Source: Reclinomonas americana ATCC 50394 | Lineage: Eukaryota > Jakobida > Jakobea > Jakobida | Direction: 5' to 3' | NCBI GenBank assembly: GCA_048213135.1 | Contig: PS015248.1 | Location: 29,168-64,021, forward strand | Length of the DNA stretch: 34,854 nucleotides | Shown here: one piece after another, positions 18,457 to 30,101 of the stretch | How positions within the stretch are numbered: position 1 is the stretch's first letter | Layout of the letters: every line of letters starts with the position of its first letter | The notes under the pieces: generated by a model | The model's database searches: none | What the model was told of the DNA's origin: nothing | Seen by the model: only the letters and a program-made list of their open reading frames with translations | Position numbers and translations under genes: made by a program

Positions 18457-21400
18457 ATGGCGGCCGCCGCCAGTGAGGAAACGCGCGTGACTTCGTTTGT
18501 CCGCGTCGATCAAGTGTACGAGCACTTGACAGAGGTAACCCTCTCACACACACAAAGAGAGAGAGCAAGTCACTTACTTTCTCCTTCACACACACACACA
18601 CACAGATCTTTGACGCGCTCTTCCAAGAACGAGTTGCGTTGGACGCTCACAATGAGTGTCTCTCTCCCTCACTTTCCGCCTCACACACTCTCCTTCTTTT
18701 GCCTTGTAGGTCACTCTGCAAAAGTATGAAGAGGCCGAAGTCATCGAACGATTGTCTGAGTCGGTACAGGCGCACGTGCAGGTGGCCATTGATGACAAGG
18801 TGCTCTTACCCTCCAAGTGCTCTCTGTCACCTCTCAGCTCGCTCATTGATTGGTGTTGTGAATAAGCTCGAGCATTACACGGCCGAGTTTCTCGTCGGAA
18901 GCAATCGGTTCGGCGTGGAGGAGGTTCTGCCAATCCCCGATGTGTTCCGCCAGTCACTGGACGCGCAGCGCAAAGAGAACGCGGTCTGTCACTGAAACAC
19001 TGTCTCTCTCACTTGTTGCTGTTGTCGCTCACCCCTCTGTCTCCAGGAGCTGAAGAAGAAGATGTCGACGCAGGACTCGGTCATTGATCGCATGCACAGT
19101 CGCATTGAGAAAGTCACCGATGCGGTGCGTCCCTGGAGACCCTGTATGTATGTATGTGTGTGTTGGATGCTCATCACGGTGGAAAACAGATTGACGAGGT
19201 GCGCAAGACGCTGTACAAGGAGAACTGTTTCTTTCGTGAGCGGCTGGGATACGGGCCAGACTCGACGGCCGGTGGCGATGTGTTTACAATGTTGCACCTG
19301 GCGTTCGCGGAGTTTGGCGACGATGGGCCCGACGAGCAGGATCTCGATGCACACTTTCGTGCGCAAGTGCAGGATCTGCTGTTCAAGAAGACGCAGGAGG
19401 TGGAGAGCGAGAAGGCCAGTTTGATTCGGTATCAGAGTGAGCAGGCCAAGAAGCGCCAGCAGGCCTTCACCTCGGCACTCGAGGAGAAGGCGGCTCGTGT
19501 GCTGGAGTTGGAGAGCCTGCTCGATCGCATGCTGTCGGAGTCGTACGGCGGGCAGGCGGAGACGGCCGACCTCGAGATCCAGACCGAGGGTGTTCCGTGG
19601 GGGTACGTGACTCTGAGTTTCGCCACCGCCTCTCCCTGGCCCGACTGACTGGCATGTCTGCAGCGAGGAGGTCGAGGTGCAAACAGACCCGTGGGAACCG
19701 GAGCCGGTGATTGTGGAGAAGCTGATTGTGGTGGAGCGTCGTGTCGATGTGGGGGCAGCTGCGGCGGCGCAGCCGGGCACTGCCAGTGCGGACGACTCGC
19801 CGGCCACCGACATGGTGCCGCTCGACGCCTTTGTCTCTGCACAAGAACAGCTGGCCGAGGCCAAGGAGCAGGTGAACAAGGTGACGCAGGAGCTGGAGCT
19901 CGTGCGGCGTGACATGCGCGACGCGGCTGAGCGCAGTCGACGACAAATCGATAAGCTCAAGGCGGACTCCAAGCGCGCCGGCAAGCCTCCGTCCTCTGCT
20001 CCGGCGCGTAAGTCTCACACCGACAGTTCCGTGGAGGCTGAGAGCGACGATGCGGAGGCCGACGATGAACCGGAGACGGCGTCGGAGCCGGAGCAGCCGC
20101 GTTTCACCACGCCCAAGGAGGCCATCACGTACGAACAGAAGAAGTTTGCGGAGATGGAGAGCACTCTGCGCAACGAAATTGCGACGGTGCGCAGCGACAA
20201 GGATCGCGAGATTGCACAACTGCGGGAGCAGCTGCGCGCCAGTGAGCAAGGTTTGAGCAGTGTTGGTGTCCTTCTGTGTTTTCTCTCTTCTTCTCACCAA
20301 TTTCATGTGCAGCGGCGCAAGCGGTGAACACCGAGCTCAACGCCACGCAGTCGGCGGCCACCAAACAGCAACAAGAGGTGGCGAAGCTGCAGGCGGACCT
20401 TGCCAATGCACGGCAGCAGGCTGCTGATTTGGTTTCGGCTGCCGCCCGTCGCGCGGCCATGACCAAGTCCGCCGGCTCCACTGCCTCACTCGCGCGCTCC
20501 TCTGCCTCTGCCGGGCATGACAGCCACGGGAGTACCGACATGCCAGAGGATTACGATGACGATGTGCCGATTCCCCTCTCGGCACCCGCGCCCATCGATT
20601 TGGATCTGGACGAGGCCACTGCTCCGGTGGCGCATGATGACGAGCCCGACATTATCGCTTCGCCCATGACACCGGTGAGGTGGAGGGCGGAGAGAAGAAT
20701 GGAAAAAGAGCTATCGTCGCTTACCTTTTCTGCTCGCAGAACACACCCATGGCCTTCCGGGCGGCTTCGCCAACTGCAGCCCTGGCGCAGCACATCAAGC
20801 CAGTGAGTTTGACCATGAAGGAACTGCAACGCACAATGCTGGTGCACGCTTGCCGCACAGCTGCCGCCGTGTCGCTGCAGCGACGGGTGGCTAAATTGCA
20901 TGGTGCCAACGCACCATCCACTGGCACGGTGTCGTTGGTGTGCGTCGCGGTGGAAAACGCTTCCGATTTGGTTTGTCTGTCGTGGTACTCTCTCGCGCAC
21001 CTGCGCTCGTCGATGTGTGACTGACAGCAAGTGCCCACAGTGGAATGAGTGCCCCGGAGCCATGTTCCAGGCGACGCTTATGTCGGGCGAGATTATGGTT
21101 CACCAACTGGGTCAGGTGCGTAAGGAGGCAAAGGAACGCGCTGCTCCCACTCTCAGTGCTCACTATTCCTGCTTCGCAGTGCAATGGATTCATGGCCAGA
21201 AGCGACGCCGGCCGGCCGGTTATGGTGTTCCGCACGCTGGTCGACGCCATGAACTTTTGTCTGCGAACTCAGGTGTGTTCTCGCGCGCACAATATCGCCG
21301 TCTTGTGCGTTCTTACTGATCACCTTGGCAGCTGGCGCATGTGGCCGCGGAATGGCCCGAGCCCATATTACATTCGAGCTTGTGCCCGCTCGTGTCGTCC

Positions 21401-24400
21401 GCCTCGGCCTCTTCCAAGTTGCGTTGCTCCGTGTGATGCACGCCGATAGTCTTTACACACTCACTCTCCCCGTGCAGGTCGGCGTTCCGTGGCTTACGGT
21501 TGCGCATGGCGGTCCATACCGACACCGCAGTGATTGCGCCTGACGTGTCGTCCAGCTTGGTGGTTGTCGGCGGTGACGTTCAGCCATTCTGCACGCAGCT
21601 TACCGGTTTGCAGTGGATTCCCCTTTCGTTATTGAGTGTTTGGTTCTCACTCCCGGATCGTCTGGCAGATGTGGCATTCGGCGGTCAGATTGTGCTCAGC
21701 AGCACAGTGGCGAGTGCCGTGCGCAACGGCAGTGGCACAACCGGACTTGATTTCTCACTCACCGTCAAGCCGCACAGCCGGCAGCTGCAGGCACGCTTGC
21801 CTTGCCGTCCACGCGCTGCAACACTCAGTCACTCACTCACTCACCAACTTGGTGTGTGCCTCTTCGCGCAGCTTCTGAGTGCCATGGAGTCACCAGATGC
21901 GATGCTGCTGGTGCCCGGCGAGTTGGCGCACCGCAAATTTGAACCTGTGACACCGGTGCCGGTCGCACTGCGCGATATGCAGAATCCGATTCAGGAGCTG
22001 TACTGCATCCAACGAGCGTGGGAGAATGCGCAACACGATCTGAGGTGTGCAATTGCCGGCGTTCGTCTCGTTGATCAGCGACTGGGTCTGATTTATCTGT
22101 CCAGAAAACTCATTGCTGCCGCGCGGAGCGAGCCTGAGGTCCTGCGCGAACGTCAGCTGCACGACATGGCGGTGCTGCTCGAGAGGCTGCTGAGTACGGT
22201 GGCGGATGTGGGGATGCAGGGAGGGTTTGTGAGCGCGCAGTTGATGTCGCGATGCATTGCTGGTACACTCACCCCTCTGCACAGCGTCGTGGAGCATGGA
22301 GGCACAGTACCGCCTGGCTCTGAGTCACAACTCCAGGTGCAACCACAACAACAACACCTTCTGCAGCAGCCGCGATCTGGTCGAGGACCGGGTGGAAACA
22401 TGGTGGAGGTTGGCGCTCACCTGCCTCTGTATTGTTCAATTGTTCGTGGCGTGTATTTCACACCCGCACCATCGCGCAGACTGCCTCCTCGCCGATTCAC
22501 GTCATGCTGAGTGGTCGAATACCGGCAACAGATCCCCACGGCATTCCGTATTCTTCGTCGACCGATGATTTGCTGGATCACTCGGTGCGTTCGTGTGGGG
22601 CGAGCTGCACACGCACACACATTTTGTCGCTAACTGGTGGTTCTGTCTGTGGGCGCGGCAGTCGGTGAATTCCATGCCGCAGTACGATGCACGAGATGTT
22701 GCGTGCGATGAAAAGTGTCTGTTCCGCCTTTTTGCCAGCTTGCCTCCTCATCGTGTTGCGCACAATAGGCTGGCTCCTCTCCCATGCCGCGTGCCGATCA
22801 ACGAGATGTTGCGATTTCAGTACGCGCGTACTTCATTGTGTGCTGTTGCAGCTCACTATCAATCCATGCAGGCCATGCTCTCACCGATGAGTTTCGACAA
22901 TGGTGATGCCGGCAGCTTGAGTGACGGATCGTACTTGCCGCCATCTCCGATGGCAATGCGACGGCGAAGCCTGGAGACAGCGTCGCCACACGCGCTCATT
23001 GAGGGCCAGCCGGCCGATGATGATCAGTCGGCTGCTTTCGAGAGTGGCAGCGAGCAGGTCGACAGTGTGGCCGACGGCAGTCAAGAACACGAGGCTGGAC
23101 CCTCGCGCTGGCGCAATGCTCCCGGCATGCTGCGCACGACGGGAGTTTCGTGCCATTATTTTGTTCTCGGTGTTATATTTCTTCCCTTTTGCAGTTGCTC
23201 ACGGCATGTTTGCATGTGTAGGATGACTGGGCCGATTTCTCGAGTGGCCCTCCAAGGTTTGTCCTTGCGCTCTCCCGTGCTGTCGAATGAACTCACTGAC
23301 TGACCTCGTCACAGTGAGCCACTGTTCTCCTATCCGGTACCGAACTCGGCGGTGCGGGATTCGGCGCGCTCAGTGCCCATGTCGCACCAGTCATCGTCTC
23401 CGATTGCCGCCGTGCAGCCTTCGTCGGGACGCCGTGGCATCGACACTGTGTCGGCTGTGTCGCTGGAGGACCATGATGTGCCGGTGGAGGAGGATGCGCA
23501 CCTGGCGCACAACAAGAGACCGCTGAGTTCACCGGGTCACATTATTGCGCTGCTGCGTGCCACAAACGCCGCCGAGCAGCAACAGCAAATGCTGCTGCAG
23601 CAAAACCAAGTATCGTCCTCGGCTCGCGGCTCTGGACGGCGCCAGAAGGACACATCGAAGATCGACGAGGAGCAAGACACGGTGCAGTCGCCGTCGTCAC
23701 AGCACCAGCAGCAACTGCAACAACGTGCTTCCGCCGGTCGCTCCCACCGCGTACAGCGCAGCGTGTCACCGCTCTCACAAGCACGACAGCTGTCGCAAGT
23801 CGACACGTTTGGGCTGGCGGCCACCACCTCCACTGGTGAGGTGGTGGTGCCACCGCACACGTGGGACTACGTGCGGACGGCGCTGATGTACATGGTGCAA
23901 GATTACGAGAAAATCGCGGAGAGAGCAGGCGAACCGGAGGAAAAGTGGAGGCGCAAACTGGACGCGGCGCGGCAGGCACTGACGCTCGTCATGAATCCGC
24001 TTCCAGGGTACGTCGAATTGGTGGCGAGGGGGGGGGCAAGTGTTTGCTCGTCTGGTCACTGACGTGCTTTTGTATACGTGCACACAGGGCGAACCCAATC
24101 TCCCTTCCCAGCGACAGCAAGATCACGCACGCAGCCGATCTTCTCGGTCCACCGCACTGGTGGGACGTGGCAAAACGAGCCACAACACCACCGGCCGCCG
24201 TCGACGAGTTGCTGCCGTCGGCCGACTCGCAGCAGAGTGAGGCGCTGCAGAGATTGGCGGAAGAGCGGCGAAAACTGCACGAACGACGCGTGCAGCTGAC
24301 GTTGCGTTGTGTTGACGAAAGAGGTGGTTGCTGCGTTCGTTTTTTTTCGCTGATTTCGTGTTCTCGTCGCAGGGAGGAGATTTTGAGCGAGATTCTCGAC

Positions 24401-25450
24401 TTTGACCGCACGCACGATCTCGTTCTCAACCCCAAGGTGCGCCATGTTTTCATTATAGTCACTCTGTGTCTCAGTTGCCTGAACCTCCACTACAGCGCTT
24501 CCTCAAACCGTGGCGCTCGATTGCATTGGATCCGCTGGACGCACGCCATTCCCCACTTCCGGCCTCCACCGAGCTTGCCACCGGTCCACCCGGTACTCTC
24601 CTGCAAGTGCGCCAGCCGCGCACGCCGCTGATTCCGCCGGTGGGTGGCACTCCGCACCCGCGACCCACGGTCAAGTTCGTCACCCCGCCCCCGGAGCCGG
24701 CAGTCGATCACAGTGCGCAGCTGTCGGCTGCGTCGAGTCGCAATCCGGCCAGCATGCCATCGCCGTGGCTGCACAACGATGGTCGCTCCAGTGCTCCGCG
24801 CACGCCGTCGACCGACGGCGCACCACCGATGGATCTGGACGAGCTGCAGGAGACGCCGGCCAAGGAGGGACAGGGCTCGGCGCCACCGTCGCCGACCAAG
24901 GTGTCGTTCCTGTCACCGACACGACGCACGCCGAGTACACGCGAGGTGATGGCCAGCATCAACGCATCGTCTCAAGATGTGCAAGACTTTTTGCGGCCGC
25001 CCACCACGCGACCGATCAAACCGATGCACGCACCTCTGGCGCCGGCCCTCTCGCCCGTGATTTCACTGTCGCCGCTGGATGTGGTTCGCGACACGCGCAC
25101 CAGTGTGCCGGAGAGCGACATGTCGGTGCGCCGCTACCACCAGGCTCGCATGACGGCCGTGCGTTTGCCGGCCGTGGATCGCGACCGCAACGACTGGGAG
25201 CACACCCGCGGCCCATCTCCGCCCCCGCACGGGCGGCCGGTGATTCGTTCCCCGCCACCCGTGTCCTTTGGCGTGCAACCGACACCTGTGAAGGAGGAGT
25301 CGCCGAGTCTCGTGTTCTCCGGCATGCGAGCTCCCACACTGAGTTGCGTCTCGCCATTTCTCAGTCATCTGCCACAGTGTGATGTCTCACTCGCTCTACG
25401 CAGCCATGCAAGACATTGCCGCCCTCCGCAACAGCGCGGCCATGAGGTGA
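18457..25450 (+). CDS. Coiled-coil protein with a degenerate fungal-type adenylate cyclase domain, 26 exons
   Basis: Exons: 18457-18534, 18606-18632, 18710-18799, 18867-18983, 19047-19124, 19190-19602, 19664-20250, 20313-20674, 20740-20970, 21041-21115, 21180-21272, 21332-21417, 21478-21605, 21669-21790, 21872-22262, 22285-22391, 22480-22584, 22662-22697, 22769-22807, 22872-23144, 23222-23256, 23315-24007, 24088-24300, 24373-24436, 24475-25342, 25404-25450 (1,786 codons with stop). Residues about 1-470 are mostly charged coiled coil, then acidic linkers. Residues about 645-830 match fungal Cyr1-type class III cyclases in order: TGTVSLVCVAVENAS, WNECPGAMF, AHVAAEWPEPIL, FRGLRLRMAVH and FGGQIVLSS. 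Catalytic positions are lost: metal Asp to Ala (20947), transition-state Asn to Pro (21584) and Arg to Gln (21596). It is therefore probably a pseudo-cyclase. The C-terminus is Pro/Ser-rich and disordered, with DFLRPPTTRPIKP. Junctions 22391-22872 are least certain. Confidence 0.8.
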
Positions 25451-25521
25451 AATGTGTGGGATCATGTGCAATACACGCGAAATTCAATAATCAACTACTC
25501 CGCAATTGCGGAAGTGTCAGT

Positions 25522-26446
25522 CTAGTAATGGTTGGTGGTGGTGATGTGCCGCTTGGGTGCTTCCACGGATTTGGAGCGCACAAACAGCAGCTTGTCCACG
25601 TCGACAATAGACAGTGTGACGCCGGGATGCGCTTCGCGGAGGGCCGTGAGAATGAGGTTCCTGATGTCGGCAGCCAAGTAAGAAAGAGAGGGGGAACCAC
25701 GATAGGCAGAAGACGAAGAAACGCAACGATGCGTGCACGGCGCACGCCAGCAACTCGACTTCAGATTTGCTGCCGGCCACCACTTCGGTTCCGCTCTCGA
25801 TCGCTGTGCGACAAGTCTCGATGAGTGTGGACTCCACACACGAAACTGTGCGCGTTTGCACTCACACTCGGCCAGTTCAGGCGACGGTTGAAGAATGCCG
25901 CCGGCAGTGAGCAATGCTGGAATGCGCGAGCCAGCGGCGACCGTAAAGTGCTCCACCACTTCTGGAGGCCACAGTGGAAAGTCCTCCTGTGTAGTGGCAT
26001 GAGCGCTGAAGTCATCAAAGGGAGGCGAAGAGATTCGGTAAAACACAACTGGCAGTTCCGCAGCCAGCGTCCACATGGTGCGCTGTGCCTTGAAGTAAAA
26101 CGCCACACGTCGCTCCTTGTACTCGACCTCGTCGTTCCACGCCGGTGCGAGCTTGACGAGACGATCAAAGAGCTGCAGCGTCTGCGGTGGCGACGACGAC
26201 ATGTTGCGGAAGAAATCGTAAAAATCGCCGGCCCGAGCGGCTTTCAGAGCACGCCCGCACTCGTTGAGGGCGCCAATCATGCGCTGACCAAAGTCGCGGA
26301 GAGGGCCCGGGTCTGACGTGTAGATTCCGGGCTGCGACGATAGAAGTTGATGAGAAANNNNNNNNNNNNNNNNNNNNGCACACATCCATAGAAGACTCAG
26401 AGATCTCCAGAAGGCGAGTTGACACAAGACACTGTTAACTACTGCA

Positions 26447-26483
<37 letters not shown>

Positions 26484-26924
26484 ATCACCAACGAGTTGTC
26501 TCAGAGCGACTGAGAACATTGCTCTCTCACTCTCTTTCTCTCTCTCTTTTCTCTCTTCTCTCTCTCACACTCTCTTTCTCTCTCTCTCTTCTCTCTCTCA
26601 CACACGCACTTGCACCAAAAGCTCTCGGAATGCCGATCCGAACTGCAGACAGTGAAAGGTGCAGATAAAGTTGCAGTGATGCCGCGGACTCTCAAACGAG
26701 AACGGGAGTCCACCATGCTCACGACACTGCTCAAGTTCCTCTGACAGCAAGCGAGCGAGAGTGAGAGAGTGAATGTGCGAGGAATCGTCAAACAAACACT
26801 CAGTCACACCTGCTGTCACAGAGGCCACAAAGGCGGGGATTGCACTGGCGTCGATGTGACAGTGAGTGGCGGACTCGGCGATTTCAGCGCATGTTGTGCG
26901 CAAGGCGATGAGCGACTCTGCCAT
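25522..26924 (-). CDS. QNG1: Queuosine salvage protein (DUF2419; QNG1-like), 4 exons
   Basis: Queuosine-nucleotide N-glycosylase family, which frees queuine so eukaryotes can reuse it for the tRNA wobble base. Exons: 26924-26610, 26331-25866, 25803-25728, 25660-25522 (332 codons with stop). Family signatures: LQFGSAFRELL (family DAINFGSGY), RALKAARAGDFYDFF, ERRVAFYFKAQRTMW (family GKRVxFYKRAQ), PPEVVEHF and KSEVELLACAVHAS (family EVEIRACAVHAVEL). All junction phases agree, including GTTGCG at 25727. The loop between the LQFGSAF segment and the next exon seems about 30-40 residues short of the family. The intron there (26332-26609) contains a 20-N gap and CT repeats, so an exon may be missing. 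The usual metal/substrate acidic residues in the LNFSFW-like segment look altered. The gene ends tail-to-tail with the preceding plus-strand gene, 71 bp apart, and starts 68 bp downstream of the 7TM-RGS stop. Confidence 0.8.
26358..26377. other. Assembly gap in the QNG1-like intron 1
   Basis: 20 N within the intron between 26331 and 26610. Adjacent sequence includes a CT run at 26448-26610. A short open minus-strand stretch (26378-26425) could be exonic but has no confirmed junctions. Confidence 0.8.
26448..26600. repeat. CT microsatellite
   Basis: Two runs of CT/CTT repeats separated by about 40 bases, within the QNG1-like intron 1. Purine-rich on the transcribed strand, unlike the UTP18 intron, which is pyrimidine-rich in the sense direction. 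Confidence 0.9.
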
Positions 26925-26992
26925 TCTCTCTCTCTTGTCTTTCTCGTGGAGGGACGGAGGACAACTCGATCGATCGGAGAAATGACATCGTT

Positions 26993-27457
26993 TTACAACA
27001 ACTTGGCCGCCTTGGCCGACAAGATGATGAGTTCCCGCTGACTGGCGAACTTCTTCCACGTCTTTGACTCTTTGAATCGGCTGCATGGACGGGATGCCAG
27101 TCAGCGTTTTTTTTCGACNNNNNNNNNNNNNNNNNNNNNNNNNNNNNNNNNNNNNNNNNNNNNNNNNNNNNNNNNNNNNNNNNNNNNNNNNNNNNNNNNN
27201 NNNNNNNNNNNNNNNNNNNNNNNNNNNNNNNNNNNNNNNNNNNNNNNNNNNNNNNNNNNNNNNNNNNNNNNNNNNNNNNNNNNNNNNNNNNNNNNNNNNN
27301 NNNNNNNNNNNNNNNNNNNNNNNNNNNNNNNNNNNNNNNNNNNNNNNNNNNNNNNNNNNNNNNNNNNAATGCGTATGTGCGTGCATGACGAGAAACGCAA
27401 CAGGAAGCAGTCTTGCCGCAGCAGGTACAGAATGTGTCGTAATGCCTCGTCAAAGAT

Positions 27458-27509
<52 letters not shown>

Positions 27510-30070
27510 GTCGCGGTGAGTCACGACATCACCTGCGTAGAGCGCCACAGTGACTCGGACGCAACGGAGAGAGTTACACCGACGCTGCCGTCCCGCAACG
27601 TCACTTGATGGAACACACTGGCGTCTTCCTCCTCGCTCTGTGGTCTTAGTAGCGACACACCGGACGCGGACTTGATCTGCGCGAATGAAAAAGTGAGGCG
27701 GCCATCAACCACGACCATCGGCCCTCGCTACCCACGCACATCTCGCCACTGAATGGCAAACGCGTCGTCGCCAAGTCTCTGTACTTTCTTGCGGGCCGCG
27801 TCGACAACTGCACGAGAGGCCTGTTAACATACAAAGCCAAGACATGGCAGGATTGCTCGGTCGTCACGCACTCTCAATTGGCAAGTTGAGTGCGTGCTTG
27901 CCGTCCTCTAATACAAAGTTGTGGTACATCGACTGGCCCAGCTCGACAATGTGCGGGTCGAGGAGACCCTCGCTCGTGACGCATCCGGGTTTCTGCAACG
28001 CCGCAGCGCCGGCGTCACGGTACGCCATCCACAGCTCGAAGAACAAGCAGTTCTGCAAAGAGGATGAGAAGCAGCGGAAGTGGGAGGAAGACAAGAACAC
28101 TAGAGGCTCACCTCGGAGGAGAACTCAAGCACCAGATGCTTTCCGCGTGCACAAGCGAGGTGAGGGATGAGAGGAATCGACTCGTCGCACCACATCATCG
28201 ACAACATACCTCACGGAAGATAGCGCGTGCGTCGTTGTTGGTCATTACGCCCTCGAAATCACCATTGGGGAGAAGGGCGGCGGTGAGGCCACGAGCCTCG
28301 GTTTCGCCACTTTGTCGACCCCACTACGCGGAATGGAGGCGTACGATTAGCGAGAGGGACAGGGAGAGAGAGAGAATGGCGAAGAGAGGAACCTTCCAGT
28401 AGCCAACCAGGATCGGGAATGCCGACACAATCCACGAGACCTGCGAGGCAAGAGGTTTAGAGGAAAATGTTGACCGATATCTTTGCAGGCTTGACACTTG
28501 GCCATACCTCCACGATGCACAGCAGCACGTACCAAATGAGGGTACGCGTCGTGTGATTATACCTGAGTCGACGAATCAGCGAGCAGGTAGAAAAACGAGA
28601 GGAACGAAAAGCGTACGGCCACGCACCACGGCTGAGAGGACAGGAGAACGAGGAAAAAGACGGCGAAAATGAAAAACGCCAACATTTTGAACGTCAACTC
28701 CAGGCGCACGCTAAAGACCTGCGGGGGAGAGGGAGAGTGAGAAACGGGCGGGGAATGCGCAATGGAACTCGAGACGAAACATCGTGCAGGTCGCGCATGA
28801 TCCACAGGAACCTGCGCATGGGAGTGAGATGAGGGAACACAGCAGACGACCCTCACACACCCCGCTCACTCACCAACAGCTCCACGTCAGCGAGGCAATG
28901 ACGGCGATATCAATCATCCACAGTACAACATGCGAGAAGTGATCGCACTCGCACCATTCCTCGTCGAGTACCGCCACGCGCGCCGACCCGCCGTACGTGA
29001 GCGCGGCCTGCATGGAAGGTGAGAAAGCCTGGGAATGAGAGGGATCTCACAACGCAACCACGCAACAATGAGCGATACGACCACGGAGAAGGCAAGAATA
29101 ATGGCCAGCATGCGCGCCAGTCGCCCGTCAGAGAAACGTCGCCCCCTCTTAAACATGGCTTCATGCACGGCGGCCACCTCCTCGGGTGAGGCGTCGCCCA
29201 AGTCGGCGTTGTCGCGGGCCAAGCTGATTTCGGCTCGAGCCACGGACACACGGAAAGCAAAGTACAGCCGCAAGACGCGCATCTGCACAACAAAAATGGG
29301 AGGAGTGAGGTGGGGTGGGGGAAAGGAAGGGGAGAGAGTGTGCGGGGCGCAACTGCTGGGCCGGTTAGCGCCGTCGGTCTGTGACGAAGAAAAGGTGAGG
29401 AAGGAATTTGGCTGGGAAGCCATGCGACAGCGACGAAAAAAAAAACGCAACAGGAAGGCCAGTCCCAACATTGGGACGGTGTTGCACCAGGGATTGTCGA
29501 CAAAGAGGTACACGGCAATGCCTACTTGTACCACTAAGAATGCCATCATGTAGACGACGATCAACTGCCGCGCGAAGAATGGGTGAGGCGGGGGAGGGGG
29601 GGTGAGAGAGGAGAGAGGAGTGAGCGTACCCGCGGAGATCTGGCGCGCAGGTAGGGTCGCCTCCGGTGCGCCCATGTTAGCTGCGCGAGGGAGGGAAGTG
29701 AGGAGGAGGAGGAGGAGGAGGAGGAGATGAAAGGAAAGAGAGAGACAAAGGAGATGAAAGGAAGAGGAGGGCGACAANNNNNNNNNNNNNNNNNNNNNNN
29801 NNNNNNNNNNNNNNNNNNNNNNNNNNNNNNNNNNNNNNNNNNNNNNNNNNNNNNNNNNNNNNNNNNNNNNNNNNNNNNNNNNNNNNNNNNNNNNNNNNNN
29901 NNNNNNNNNNNNNNNNNNNNNNNNNNNNNNNNNNNNNNNNNNNNNNNNNNNNNNNNNNNNNNNNNCTCTCTCCTCTCCTCACACGCGATCAACACTCACA
30001 CTTGAGTTTTTTGTCTGTCAATCACACACTCACTGACTATCTCCGAGAGACAAAAGTTCTCTCACTCTCT

Positions 30071-30101
<31 letters not shown>

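Noticed and set aside
22337-22366. 30-nt GTGCAA...CTGCAG intron
   Set aside because: Too short to splice and a multiple of three; the frame stays open, so it was kept as coding sequence.
24510-25382. 290-codon alternative plus-strand frame
   Set aside because: It overlaps exon 25 of the cyclase-like gene in another frame. The chosen frame continues DLVLNPK to LPEPPLQRF in phase and has a consistent Pro/Ser pattern.
27459-27507. CA repeat as a telomere or CRISPR-like array
   Set aside because: A plain dinucleotide microsatellite inside an intron; no spacers or telomeric unit.
28139-28185. Longer RGS exon starting after CGAG at about 28185
   Set aside because: It is in frame but would insert 14 residues into FRE-HLVLEFSSEN, which otherwise matches the RGS start exactly.
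29649-29676. MGAPEATLPARQIS as the start of the 7TM-RGS protein
   Set aside because: That frame cannot be joined to the next exon in phase. The alternative frame gives RRRPYLRARSPR, typical after TM1, and links to a first exon with TM1 at 30214-30110.
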